A DNA stretch of 64,000 nucleotides from Nocardia aurantiaca (GTDB lineage: Bacteria > Actinomycetota > Actinomycetes > Mycobacteriales > Mycobacteriaceae), in assembly GCF_009708175.1 (NCBI RefSeq), contig NZ_WMBB01000013.1, positions 1 through 64,000 on the forward strand, read 5' to 3'. A program made the translations under genes and the position numbers. Shown here piece by piece: positions 9,153 through 16,660 of the stretch. The notes beneath the pieces are model-generated. The model searched no databases. It was not told where the DNA came from and was given only the letters and a program-made list of their open reading frames with translations. Each line of letters begins with the position of its first letter. Position 1 is the stretch's first letter.

Positions 9153-10274
9153 GTGACCTCCGTCGATACCCCGACACCAAGTAACCCGGCCGCAGCCGAG
9201 CCATCCGCTGCCTCCCCGGGCCCCTCCGTGGTTACGCAAGCTTCCGCCTCCGGGGCCAGCGGTCCGGCGGCCGGCCGCAAGCTGCTCCGCATCGAGGCCC
9301 GCAACGCCGAGACCCCGATCGAGCGCAAGCCCTCCTGGATCCGCACCCGCGCGACCATGGGCCCCGAGTACACCGAACTCAAGGGCCTGGTGAAACGCGA
9401 AGGGCTGCACACGGTCTGCGAGGAAGCCGGGTGTCCCAACATCTTCGAATGCTGGGAAGATCGCGAGGCCACCTTCCTCATCGGCGGCGAGCAGTGCACC
9501 CGCCGCTGCGACTTCTGCCAGATCGACACCGGCAAGCCCGCCGCGCTCGACCGTGACGAGCCGCGGCGCGTCGCCGAGAGCGTGCAGGCCATGGGGCTGC
9601 GCTACTCCACCGTCACCGGCGTCGCGCGCGACGATCTCTCCGATGGCGGCGCGTGGCTGTACGCCGAGACCGTGCGCGCCATCAAACAGCTCAACCCGCA
9701 CACCGGTGTCGAGTTGCTGATCCCGGACTTCAACGCGGTTCCCGAGCAGCTGGCCGAGGTCTTCGACTCGCGTCCCGAGGTGCTCGCGCACAATCTGGAG
9801 ACAGTGCCGCGCATCTTCAAGCGCATTCGTCCCGCCTTCCGCTACGAGCGCTCGCTGGCGGTCCTCACCGCCGCGCGCGAGGCCGGTCTGGTCACCAAGT
9901 CCAATCTCATCCTGGGCATGGGCGAGACGCCGGAGGAAGTCACCCAGGCCCTGCGCGACCTGCACGAGGCGGGCTGCGACATCATCACCATCACGCAGTA
10001 CCTGCGGCCCTCCCCGCGCCACCACCCGGTCGACCGGTGGGTGAAGCCCGAGGAGTTCGTGGAGCACTCCAAGGCGGCCGAGGCGATGGGATTCGCCGGT
10101 GTCATGGCGGGCCCCCTGGTCCGCTCCTCCTACCGGGCCGGGCGGCTCTACGCCCAGGCCATGCGCCACCACGGCCGTGAGATCTCGCCGGAGATGCGGC
10201 ACCTGGCCCAGGAGGGGTCCGCGGCGCAGGAGGCCACCAGCGTACTGGCCCGCTTCGGTTCGGCAGGGGCATAG
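9153..10274 (+). CDS. lipA: Lipoyl synthase LipA (radical SAM), about 373 aa
   Basis: Inserts two sulfurs into octanoyl-lysine to make lipoyl-lysine. The auxiliary cluster motif CEEAGCPNIFEC and the radical-SAM motif CTRRCDFC are both intact, and the C-terminal RSSYRAG provides the conserved serine ligand. The first 50 residues are a low-complexity Ala/Pro/Ser extension longer than in most homologues. The frame starts at GTG 9144, but GTG 9153 is preferred because of the leaderless -10 at 9140-9145. The gene directly follows lipB and ends in an unusually long hairpin. Confidence 0.95.
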   Translation: MTSVDTPTPSNPAAAEPSAASPGPSVVTQASASGASGPAAGRKLLRIEARNAETPIERKPSWIRTRATMGPEYTELKGLVKREGLHTVCEEAGCPNIFECWEDREATFLIGGEQCTRRCDFCQIDTGKPAALDRDEPRRVAESVQAMGLRYSTVTGVARDDLSDGGAWLYAETVRAIKQLNPHTGVELLIPDFNAVPEQLAEVFDSRPEVLAHNLETVPRIFKRIRPAFRYERSLAVLTAAREAGLVTKSNLILGMGETPEEVTQALRDLHEAGCDIITITQYLRPSPRHHPVDRWVKPEEFVEHSKAAEAMGFAGVMAGPLVRSSYRAGRLYAQAMRHHGREISPEMRHLAQEGSAAQEATSVLARFGSAGA

Positions 10275-10303
10275 AAGGATTCACCCGCTGACTGCGGTGT
10301 AAC

Positions 10304-10358
10304 AGGCAAATACGACAAAGACCCGGATAAAATATCCGGGCCTTTGTCGTATTTGCCT
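10304..10358. terminator. Very long perfect hairpin after lipA, probably bidirectional
   Basis: The outer stem is 17 bp (10304-10320 with 10342-10358). The inner stem is 8 bp (10322-10329 with 10333-10340) around an AAA loop, with one A-C mismatch between the stems. The arms are AT-rich (AAATACGACAAAG) against a G+C-rich background. This fits a strong terminator for lipA, but the arm composition is odd and could mark a mobile or repeated element. Confidence 0.8.
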
Positions 10359-10486
10359 TTGTCATATTTGATGGCTGCTATATCCAGTGCAGCCTATGCA
10401 TGACAAGCCAAATCTCGCCGCGCCGCTTGCGCGCGCAAATTGATTGCGTTTCAGGCGTTTTCGCTTACGGCGTCACATAGTGTGAC

Positions 10487-10563
10487 CCCACCTCCTTCCG
10501 AGGGGCGGTGGCTCGATTCAACGGATCGAGCAAGGTCCAAGCCGCGCCCAGGAAGGAGGTGGG
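10487..10563 (+). promoter_or_regulatory. Inverted repeat that could mask the ribosome site of the next small ORF
   Basis: CCCACCTCCTTCC at 10487-10499 is a perfect 13-bp complement of GGAAGGAGGTGGG at 10551-10563. The right arm contains the Shine-Dalgarno of the ORF at 10568. The left arm contains CACCTCCTT, the anti-Shine-Dalgarno sequence of 16S rRNA. A smaller hairpin (CTCGAT 10512-10517 with ATCGAG 10525-10530) lies inside the loop. In RNA the arms would hide the ribosome site unless something opens them. Confidence 0.6.
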
Positions 10564-10567
10564 TGGG

Positions 10568-10804
10568 ATGGCGAAACATCGTCGCAAGGCGAAACATCGC
10601 AAAAGTGGTTCCCCGGTCAACTGGGTTGTTGTAAGCGCGACGGCCGCAGTTGCCGGGGTGATCACCATCTTGGTCCGGCGGATGCTGGGCTCAGATGATC
10701 CCATTCGGATGGGGCGTCGTCCGAACCGGCGCTCCATCCTCCCCGCCATCACTTTCGTGACCGGTCGAATGCACACCGTGCTGATCAGCTTGTCGGCGAG
10801 TTGA
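10568..10804 (+). CDS. Small basic single-span membrane protein, about 78 aa
   Basis: The ATG at 10568 has AAGGAGG a few bases upstream, one of the strongest ribosome sites in the window. The protein begins MAKHRRKAKHRKSGSP, very basic. One hydrophobic segment follows (VVVSATAAVAGVITILV, about residues 19-35) and then another basic stretch (RMGRRPNRR). The family is not recognised. The basic N terminus suggests the amino end stays in the cytoplasm or contacts nucleic acid or the ribosome. The C-terminal third looks less protein-like, so a late frameshift is possible. It precedes the EF-G-like gene. Confidence 0.6.
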   Translation: MAKHRRKAKHRKSGSPVNWVVVSATAAVAGVITILVRRMLGSDDPIRMGRRPNRRSILPAITFVTGRMHTVLISLSAS

Positions 10805-10922
10805 CTCAGGTGAACGCCCGGTATCGGCGCGCCATACAAATCGGTTCGGTCGATTCGTGGACGTGCGCACGGCGCTGGTGGGAAGCTCGAAGGACCGCAT
10901 TGATCGACCCCGGGAGCGAGCC

Positions 10923-13118
10923 ATGGTCGAGCGAACGACGACGTCGCAAGGTGTCAACGGCAGGGTGGTCGTGGCCGAGAGGCCGGACGACATACGGAAT
11001 GTGGTGCTGGTGGGACACAGCGGGTCCGGCAAGACCACGCTGGTGGAGGCGCTCGCCGTGGCGGCGGGTGCGGTGCCCAGGGCCGGCCGGGTGGAGGACG
11101 GCACCTCGGTCTCGGATTACGACGATATCGAGCAGCGACAACACCGGTCCGTCCAATTGTCGGTGGTGCCGATGGGCTGGAACCACGTCAAGGTCAACCT
11201 CCTGGACACCCCCGGCTACGCGGATTTCGTCGGGGAACTCAGGGCCGGTCTGCGGGCAGCGGACGCGGCCCTTTTCATACTCTCGGCCGCCGCGGGCGTG
11301 GAGGGCGTGAGCGGCCCGACGCTGGCACTGTGGGATGAGTGCGCGAGCGTCGGCATGCCGCGCGCCATCGTGCTCACCCATCTGGATACCGCGCGGGCGG
11401 ATTTTGACGACATGACCGAGACCTGCCGGGAGATTCTGGGCGGCGGACGGTCGGAAAGCATACTGCCGCTGCATCTTCCGGTGTACGGGCCCAAGGCGGC
11501 CGACGGGCATCGGCCGGTGACGGGGCTGATCGAGCTGCTCACCCAGCACGTCTACGACTACTCGACCGGCGAACACGTGGACACGCCCGCCTCCGAGGAA
11601 CAGCGGGAGCAGCTGGAGGAGGCGCGCAATCGGCTGATCGAGGGCATCATCGCCGAGAGCGAGGACGAGACCCTCATGGACCGCTACATCGGCGGCGAGG
11701 AGATCGACCTCGCCACGCTGGTCGCCGATCTCGAGAAAGCGGTGGCGCGCGGGAGTTTCCATCCGGTGCTGATCGCCGCACCGCCGCCGGAGGGCGCGCG
11801 GCAGGGACTGGGCACGGTGGAGATCCTGGATCTCATCACGCGCGGATTCCCCACGCCCGCGGAACATCCCGTATCGGCGACCGGATCCGGCGGCAAACCC
11901 TCCGCGCTCGCCTGCGATCCCGCCGCGCCACTGGCCGCCGAGGTGATCCGCACCGCCTCCGACCCCTATGTGGGACGGTTGTCGCTGGTGCGGGTGTTCT
12001 CCGGCACCCTGCACGCCGACGACACCGTGCACGTGTGCGGGCACGGTGCGGGCGACACCGGCGATCATGACGCCGACGAACGCGTCGGCGGGGTGTCCGC
12101 GCCGTTCGGGAAACAGCAGCGGCCGCTGCCGCAGGCCATTGCCGGGGACATCGTGTGCGTGAGCAAACTGTCGCATGCCGAGACCGGGGATACCTTGTCC
12201 GCCAAGAATTGTCCGCTCATCATCGAACCATGGTCCATGCCCGATCCGCTGCTGCCGGTGGCCATCGAGGCGCACAGCAAGGCCGATGAGGACAAGCTGT
12301 CCCAGGGGCTGTCGCGGCTGGTGGCCGAGGATCCGACGGTGCGGCTGGAACAGAATGCCGACACCCATCAACTGGTGCTGTGGTGCCTGGGCGAGGCGCA
12401 CCGCGATGTGGCGCTGGAGCGGCTGCGGTCCCGGTTCGGGGTGCAGGTGGACGTCGTCGACCACCGGGTGGCCTTGCGCGAGACCTTCGCCGGGCAGGCG
12501 TCTGGGCGGGGGCGGCATGTGAAGCAGTCCGGCGGGCACGGGCAGTACGCCATCTGCGAGATCGAGGTGGCGCCGCTGCCGGAGGGGTCCGGGATCGAGT
12601 TCGTGGACAAGGTGGTGGGCGGAGTCGTTCCGCGGCAGTTCATTCCGTCGGTGGAGAAGGGCGTGCGCGCCCAAGCGCTACGGGGTGTGGCGGCCGGGTA
12701 TCCGCTGGTGGATGTGCGGGTGACGCTCTTCGACGGGAAGGCGCACTCGGTCGACTCCTCGGACGCGGCGTTCCAGATGGCCGGAGCGCTGGCCCTGCGC
12801 GAGGCGGCCGGCGCCGCGCGCATCAACCTGCTGGAGCCGATATCCGAAGTGCGCGTAGTGGTTTCCGACGACTACGTGGGGCCGGTGCTCGTCGACCTGT
12901 CCAGCCGCCGTGGCCGGGTGCTCGGCACCGAACCGGCGGGGCTGGGGCGCACCGAGATTCGCGCCGAGGTTCCGGAGCTGGAGCTCGGCCGGTACGCCGT
13001 GGACCTGCGGTCACTGGCCCACGGCGCGGCCACGTTCACTCGCGCCTACGCCCGGCACGAGGCCATGCCCGCCCAGCTGGCCGACTCGATCCGGGACAAG
13101 GCCAAGAGCGCGAACTGA
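10923..13118 (+). CDS. fusA2: Elongation factor G-like GTPase (EF-G2), about 731 aa
   Basis: A translational GTPase of the EF-G-like group (Rv0120c type). The P-loop is GHSGSGKTT instead of the AHxDxGKT of true EF-G. Switch II is DTPGYADF. The fourth GTP motif reads THLD where true EF-G has NKxD. EF-G domains 2 to 5 follow, including the domain IV region (GRGRHVKQSGGHGQYAICEIEV) and a C-terminal RAYARHEAMP. The group's function is unresolved; it is not the main translocase. The ATG at 10923 (GGGAGCGAG upstream) is preferred to the GTG at 10857. In mycobacteria it lies elsewhere, so this is a local rearrangement between lipA and the DUF4191 gene. Confidence 0.88.
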   Translation: MVERTTTSQGVNGRVVVAERPDDIRNVVLVGHSGSGKTTLVEALAVAAGAVPRAGRVEDGTSVSDYDDIEQRQHRSVQLSVVPMGWNHVKVNLLDTPGYADFVGELRAGLRAADAALFILSAAAGVEGVSGPTLALWDECASVGMPRAIVLTHLDTARADFDDMTETCREILGGGRSESILPLHLPVYGPKAADGHRPVTGLIELLTQHVYDYSTGEHVDTPASEEQREQLEEARNRLIEGIIAESEDETLMDRYIGGEEIDLATLVADLEKAVARGSFHPVLIAAPPPEGARQGLGTVEILDLITRGFPTPAEHPVSATGSGGKPSALACDPAAPLAAEVIRTASDPYVGRLSLVRVFSGTLHADDTVHVCGHGAGDTGDHDADERVGGVSAPFGKQQRPLPQAIAGDIVCVSKLSHAETGDTLSAKNCPLIIEPWSMPDPLLPVAIEAHSKADEDKLSQGLSRLVAEDPTVRLEQNADTHQLVLWCLGEAHRDVALERLRSRFGVQVDVVDHRVALRETFAGQASGRGRHVKQSGGHGQYAICEIEVAPLPEGSGIEFVDKVVGGVVPRQFIPSVEKGVRAQALRGVAAGYPLVDVRVTLFDGKAHSVDSSDAAFQMAGALALREAAGAARINLLEPISEVRVVVSDDYVGPVLVDLSSRRGRVLGTEPAGLGRTEIRAEVPELELGRYAVDLRSLAHGAATFTRAYARHEAMPAQLADSIRDKAKSAN

Positions 13119-13273
13119 TCTCGCGGACCGGCTGCACCACTCCGGGCAATCGGTTCGGTGCGGGTGGCGCAGTCGACCGGTTCGGCTGCCATCGATGCCG
13201 CTGAACAACACGAACAGCGCAGCTCCGGAAGCGACCGTGGTGATCCCGTCGCGAACCGGGCGTTCCCGGCCAT

Positions 13274-13279
13274 TAAGCT
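13274..13279 (+). promoter_or_regulatory. Predicted -10 of a leaderless promoter for the DUF4191 gene
   Basis: TAAGCT ends seven bases before the ATG at 13287; no Shine-Dalgarno is present. Confidence 0.55.
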
Positions 13280-13286
13280 GGACCGC

Positions 13287-14030
13287 ATGGCAGCAGGCAA
13301 GGGCGGTAATCCGTCGAAGGAAGCGAAGGCCGCGGCGAAGGCGGCGCGCAAACAGGCGTCGAAGGAGCGCCGCCAGCAACTCTGGCAGGCATTCCAGATG
13401 CAGCGCAAGGAAGACAAGCTGCTGCTGCCGCTCATGATCGGCGCCTTCGTCGGCGTGACCGTGCTGTTCCTGGTGATCGGCCTCATCTTCGGCCTGCAGT
13501 GGTTCCTGCTGCCGATCGGTCTGCTGCTGGGCGCGCTGGCCGCGTTCATCCTCTTCGGCCGCCGAGTCCAGAAGAATGTGTACGCCAAGGCCGAGGGCCA
13601 GGCCGGCGCCGCCGCCTGGGTCCTGGACAACCTGCAGGGCAAGTGGCGCGTCTCCCCCGGCGTCGCCGCCACCACCCAGCTCGACGCCGTGCACCGCGTG
13701 GTCGGCCTGCCGGGCGTCATCCTGGTCGCCGAGGGCTCGCCGCAGCGCGTGAAGTCGCTGCTCGCCCAGGAGAAGAAGAAGGTCTCCCGTCTGGTCGGCG
13801 ACACCCCGATCTACGACATCGTCGTCGGCAACGAGCCGGACCAGGTGCCGCTGAAGGAACTCCAGCGCTACCTGACCAAGCTCCCCCGCAATATCGACGC
13901 CAAGCGCATGGACCTCATCGAGGGCCGCCTCTCCGCGCTGGCCACCCGCGGCGGCCCGGCCCTCCCCAAGGGCCCGCTGCCCACCGGCGCCAAGATGCGC
14001 GGCGTCCAGCGCTCGATCCGCCGCCGCTGA
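13287..14030 (+). CDS. DUF4191 membrane protein, 247 aa
   Basis: A conserved actinobacterial membrane protein of unknown function (Rv2219 type). A Lys/Ala-rich cytoplasmic N terminus (about 45 residues) precedes two closely spaced transmembrane helices (LLPLMIGAFVGVTVLFLVIG and the next, about residues 50-92). A soluble domain follows (GVILVAEGSPQRVKSLLAQEK, DTPIYDIVVGNE), and the tail is basic. The ATG at 13287 has a leaderless -10, while the frame open to 13158 has no start signal. It keeps the mycobacterial position between lipA and the RDD gene, apart from the inserted EF-G-like gene and esterase. Confidence 0.85.
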   Translation: MAAGKGGNPSKEAKAAAKAARKQASKERRQQLWQAFQMQRKEDKLLLPLMIGAFVGVTVLFLVIGLIFGLQWFLLPIGLLLGALAAFILFGRRVQKNVYAKAEGQAGAAAWVLDNLQGKWRVSPGVAATTQLDAVHRVVGLPGVILVAEGSPQRVKSLLAQEKKKVSRLVGDTPIYDIVVGNEPDQVPLKELQRYLTKLPRNIDAKRMDLIEGRLSALATRGGPALPKGPLPTGAKMRGVQRSIRRR

Positions 14031-14046
14031 TCCATCCCCGAACATC

Positions 14047-14077
14047 CGAGGCCCGCGTCCCCAGGACGCGGGCCTCG
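14047..14077 (+). terminator. Hairpin terminator after the DUF4191 gene
   Basis: A perfect 14-bp stem (14047-14060 with 14064-14077) around a three-base loop, 17 bases after the stop, followed by TCGTTTCC. Confidence 0.8.
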
Positions 14078-14461
14078 TCGTTTCCATCCCGCGCGGAGAC
14101 GGTGCGGCGCGAGTCGGCGAGGGAGATCGGACCGGAGCCGCGGCGGGAACCGGAGGGTACTTATCGGCATCAGGAGGTCGATGAGGGTGGACGTCAGCTG
14201 ATGCATGACGGACGCACTTGGGAGCAGGGGTGACCGTGCCGGGGCAGCCGTGGTGGACGAGGGCGCGGGCCAGGGATTCGATGGAACCGCAGATGCCGCA
14301 ACGTCATTCGTGGCGGGTGGGTTCGCAGGCGTAGCGGGTGACGTCCGGAGACAGGCGGGGGCGATTGCTGCGTGCGTGAGCCGACCGGGCGGGCCGGGAT
14401 CACCGGCCGGCGCGGTTCGGATGCAGGCGAGGAGGTACCGCCCTCGGCGACAGAACAGTTC
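14078..14461. other. Intergenic region with no supported gene
   Basis: Between the terminator and the 3' end of the minus-strand esterase. Frames on both strands are short, Pro/Arg-rich and without start signals. A cysteine-containing minus-strand stretch (CGICGSIESLARALVHHGCP, around 14240-14300) contains an upstream stop and was not accepted as a gene. Confidence 0.5.
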
Positions 14462-15370
14462 TCAGCCGACGTGGCGAGAGAGGAAGCGCACGACGTCCGG
14501 AGTGACGGTGCTCCAATACTCCTCGGTGTGCGCGCCCGGGGTCACCAGGCCGATCTCCGGGTGGGCGGTCGCGATGTAGCGGCGGCAGCCGTCGATGAAC
14601 CGGTCGCGGTCGCCGCACCACAGGCCGACCGGGGCCGGACCGGCCTTGCCGAGATTGCGCAGCGGGTCGAGCGCCGCCCACTGGTCGGCATCGATGAATG
14701 CGTTCCGTTTGGCCATTTCGGTCCACGAGGTGAGCAGGCCCGGCGACATGGTGGCAACCGCGTTCAGCGGGCGGCCCTGCTCGAACCGGAGGCGGGAGTA
14801 GACCAGCGCGCCGAAGCCGCCCATGGAGGTGCCGGTGCAGGCGAAGGGCATACCGTCCGGTCCGCCCAGGCGGCGCTGGGCCAGCCAGCCGGGAACCTCG
14901 TTGAGCAGCATGGACATCGGATCGTCGCCGGTCCCGTGGTCGTGCCAGTAGTTGTCGCCGCCGTCGAGGGCGACGAAACCGAAGGACGGGAAAAGGCGGT
15001 TGGCGACCCCGGCGGCCAGAATGTCGGCGATATTGCCGACAGCCGCGGTGCGGGCGGTGCCGTGCAGACCGTGCAGCAGCAGCGAGACGGGCAGGTTCTC
15101 GGTCGGGACACCGGGCGGCAGGATGGTGACGAGATCGACGTCACGGCGGCGGGCGGCCGAGTAGACGCGCTCGGTACGGATGACCGGGTTGATGCCGAGC
15201 ACGGTCTGCCGGGTGTCGTGCGCGGTGTCGTGCACCTCGTCGGCCCCGACCGCGGCGTTGACGCCGGCGCTGACCGCCGCGCCCGCTGCGGCCAGGCCGA
15301 GCAGGCCGGTGGTCGCGAACAGGGACCGCCGGCTGAATCTTCGCGCGGCCGCCCGGTAGTCCTCGACCAT
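14462..15370 (-). CDS. Tat-exported alpha/beta-hydrolase esterase, 302 aa
   Basis: The N terminus carries a twin-arginine signal (RRFSRRSLFATTGLLGLAAA) ending in small residues near 40, so the enzyme is exported folded. The mature part has an alpha/beta-hydrolase core. LLLHGLHG forms the oxyanion region, GTSMGGFGALVYS holds the nucleophile serine, and LWCGDRDRFIDG provides the acid. A late histidine (PGAHTEEYW) fits the triad. The overall plan resembles the esterase D / antigen 85 superfamily, but there is no evidence for mycolyltransferase activity. It is transcribed opposite to its neighbours and is not part of the conserved cluster. Confidence 0.85.
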   Translation of the reverse strand: MVEDYRAAARRFSRRSLFATTGLLGLAAAGAAVSAGVNAAVGADEVHDTAHDTRQTVLGINPVIRTERVYSAARRRDVDLVTILPPGVPTENLPVSLLLHGLHGTARTAAVGNIADILAAGVANRLFPSFGFVALDGGDNYWHDHGTGDDPMSMLLNEVPGWLAQRRLGGPDGMPFACTGTSMGGFGALVYSRLRFEQGRPLNAVATMSPGLLTSWTEMAKRNAFIDADQWAALDPLRNLGKAGPAPVGLWCGDRDRFIDGCRRYIATAHPEIGLVTPGAHTEEYWSTVTPDVVRFLSRHVG

Positions 15371-15678
15371 CGATCCTCCATCAGCACAACAACAGCTATT
15401 CGCCTGAGGCCAACAGGGGGACTGTGCCGCGGCAAATCGCCGTCACCATACCGATCGAAAGCAACCTGTGGTGAACAGTGAGCAACGTTCAGTCGCACGC
15501 TTCACCAACAGCATCGCAGGTAACGAGGATGAACATCGCCGCTTCATACGGCCTCACCCTTTCGAATCGGGCTGCGCGGAAAATCCGCGACGCTGTCACC
15601 GGGCGTCCAGGCGAACTCGTCCGGGAAAGAGCGAACGCCCAGTCGGAAGTTCGGCCGGGCGCGTCGCGGGTCGGCCGT
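15371..15678. other. Intergenic region between esterase and RDD genes
   Basis: About 308 bases that must hold the promoter of the minus-strand esterase and the 3' end of the RDD transcript. No gene or clear terminator was seen. Confidence 0.5.
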
Positions 15679-16209
15679 CTAGCGGCTGTAGACGAGGGCG
15701 GTGCCGGTGGCGCGGTCGTGCATGCCTCGGCCGTCGCTGTCGGTGAACAGGGCGGGGATGACGAACACCAGGATGAGCTGACGGGCCAGGGCCCGAATGA
15801 AACCAACCGGTGCGTCAGCATCGACGCGACTGACCCGCAGCTTCAAGAAGTACTGGCCGGGCGTGAAGCCGAACAGCGTGACCGCGGCGATCCCGAGCAC
15901 GAACCAGACCAGCAGCGTCGGCGTCGACAGCGCCTGCGTGATCACCTCGAAATGCGACGGCGGCTGCTGCCCCTTGGGAATCGTCATCTTCGAGATGATG
16001 TGCTCGGCGTTCGGCCGCACGATGATCGCGGCCAGACCCATGGCGATGAACCAGTCGACGAGCAGCGCCAGGACGCGGCGGGTGAAGGGCGCGAGCGCGC
16101 CGGGGCCGGATCGCGGCAGGCCGAGTTCCTTGCCCTGGTAATCACCGGGCGGGTTATCTCCGGATTCGGCGTTCGGTCCGGACAGCCAGGAGCCGGTGAT
16201 ACGTGCCAT
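15679..16209 (-). CDS. RDD-family membrane protein, 176 aa
   Basis: A small membrane protein with the RDD signature. FTRRVLALLVDWFIAMGLAA carries the conserved Arg and Asp in helix 1, helix 2 spans TPTLLVWFVLGIAAVTLFGF, and helix 3 follows LARQLILVFVIPALF. GQYFLKLRVSRVD is the usual RDD motif. The first 40 residues are a polar cytoplasmic extension. The function is unknown; some RDD proteins act as sodium/proton antiporters. It is the equivalent of mycobacterial Rv2219A and precedes glnA1 divergently. The start has a leaderless -10 (16216-16221). Confidence 0.85.
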   Translation of the reverse strand: MARITGSWLSGPNAESGDNPPGDYQGKELGLPRSGPGALAPFTRRVLALLVDWFIAMGLAAIIVRPNAEHIISKMTIPKGQQPPSHFEVITQALSTPTLLVWFVLGIAAVTLFGFTPGQYFLKLRVSRVDADAPVGFIRALARQLILVFVIPALFTDSDGRGMHDRATGTALVYSR

Positions 16210-16215
16210 GGACTC

Positions 16216-16221
16216 AGCTTA
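16216..16221 (-). promoter_or_regulatory. Predicted -10 of a leaderless promoter for the RDD gene
   Basis: On the minus strand TAAGCT ends six bases before the ATG at 16209. It is the same hexamer as at the DUF4191 gene. Confidence 0.5.
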
Positions 16222-16545
16222 TGCGCCCCCGACGAGCCGATTTCGCACCCCTGCCGGGTCCGGGCATGAGGACGGGACCAGAGGGGCCCGCGTTCTGCCT
16301 GTTCGCCCGTGTCCGAACCGGCGCGCAACCGTTCAGCATCCAAGATTGCCAAGTGAATGCCCGACGGTGAGGATTGTCACGCTGACCCGGTCGTAGCCGG
16401 TGAGACTCCTAACTTCTCAGCGTCTTAACAGCCACTTCCGGCAGCTCGGTGGCAGGATGTCCCTGCTGGTCGAGCATTGCTCGGCGACCGCTGCGGCGTC
16501 TTCGCGAACCCGGGGGCACCGCCGAACCCCCGGCCAGCTGTGCGT

Positions 16546-16583
16546 GTAACACTGGCGAAACACAGCCTTGATTGCAGGGAAAC
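16546..16583 (+). promoter_or_regulatory. GlnR box upstream of glnA1
   Basis: Four half-sites in exact spacing: GTAAC, six bases, GAAAC, six bases, TTGAT, six bases, GAAAC. This matches the actinobacterial GlnR consensus (gTnAC-n6-GaAAC-n6-gTnAC-n6-GaAAC), with only the third half-site imperfect. It lies about 80 bases before the glnA1 start and just upstream of a TACCGT -10, a typical activator position. It implies nitrogen-limitation control of glnA1. Confidence 0.85.
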
Positions 16584-16593
16584 ACCGCATCCC

Positions 16594-16599
16594 TACCGT
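16594..16599 (+). promoter_or_regulatory. Predicted -10 element of glnA1
   Basis: TACCGT, eleven bases after the GlnR box and about 60 bases before the start codon, giving a leadered mRNA with a Shine-Dalgarno. Confidence 0.4.
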
Positions 16600-16660
16600 G
16601 TGGTCGCGACGAACCCATGCAGTCACCACTGGCTGGGAACCGATCCGTAAGGAGTACTAA

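Noticed and set aside
14240..14300. Possible zinc-finger remnant on the minus strand (cysteine-containing stretch)
   Set aside because: An upstream stop, no start, and only two to three cysteines without clear spacing.
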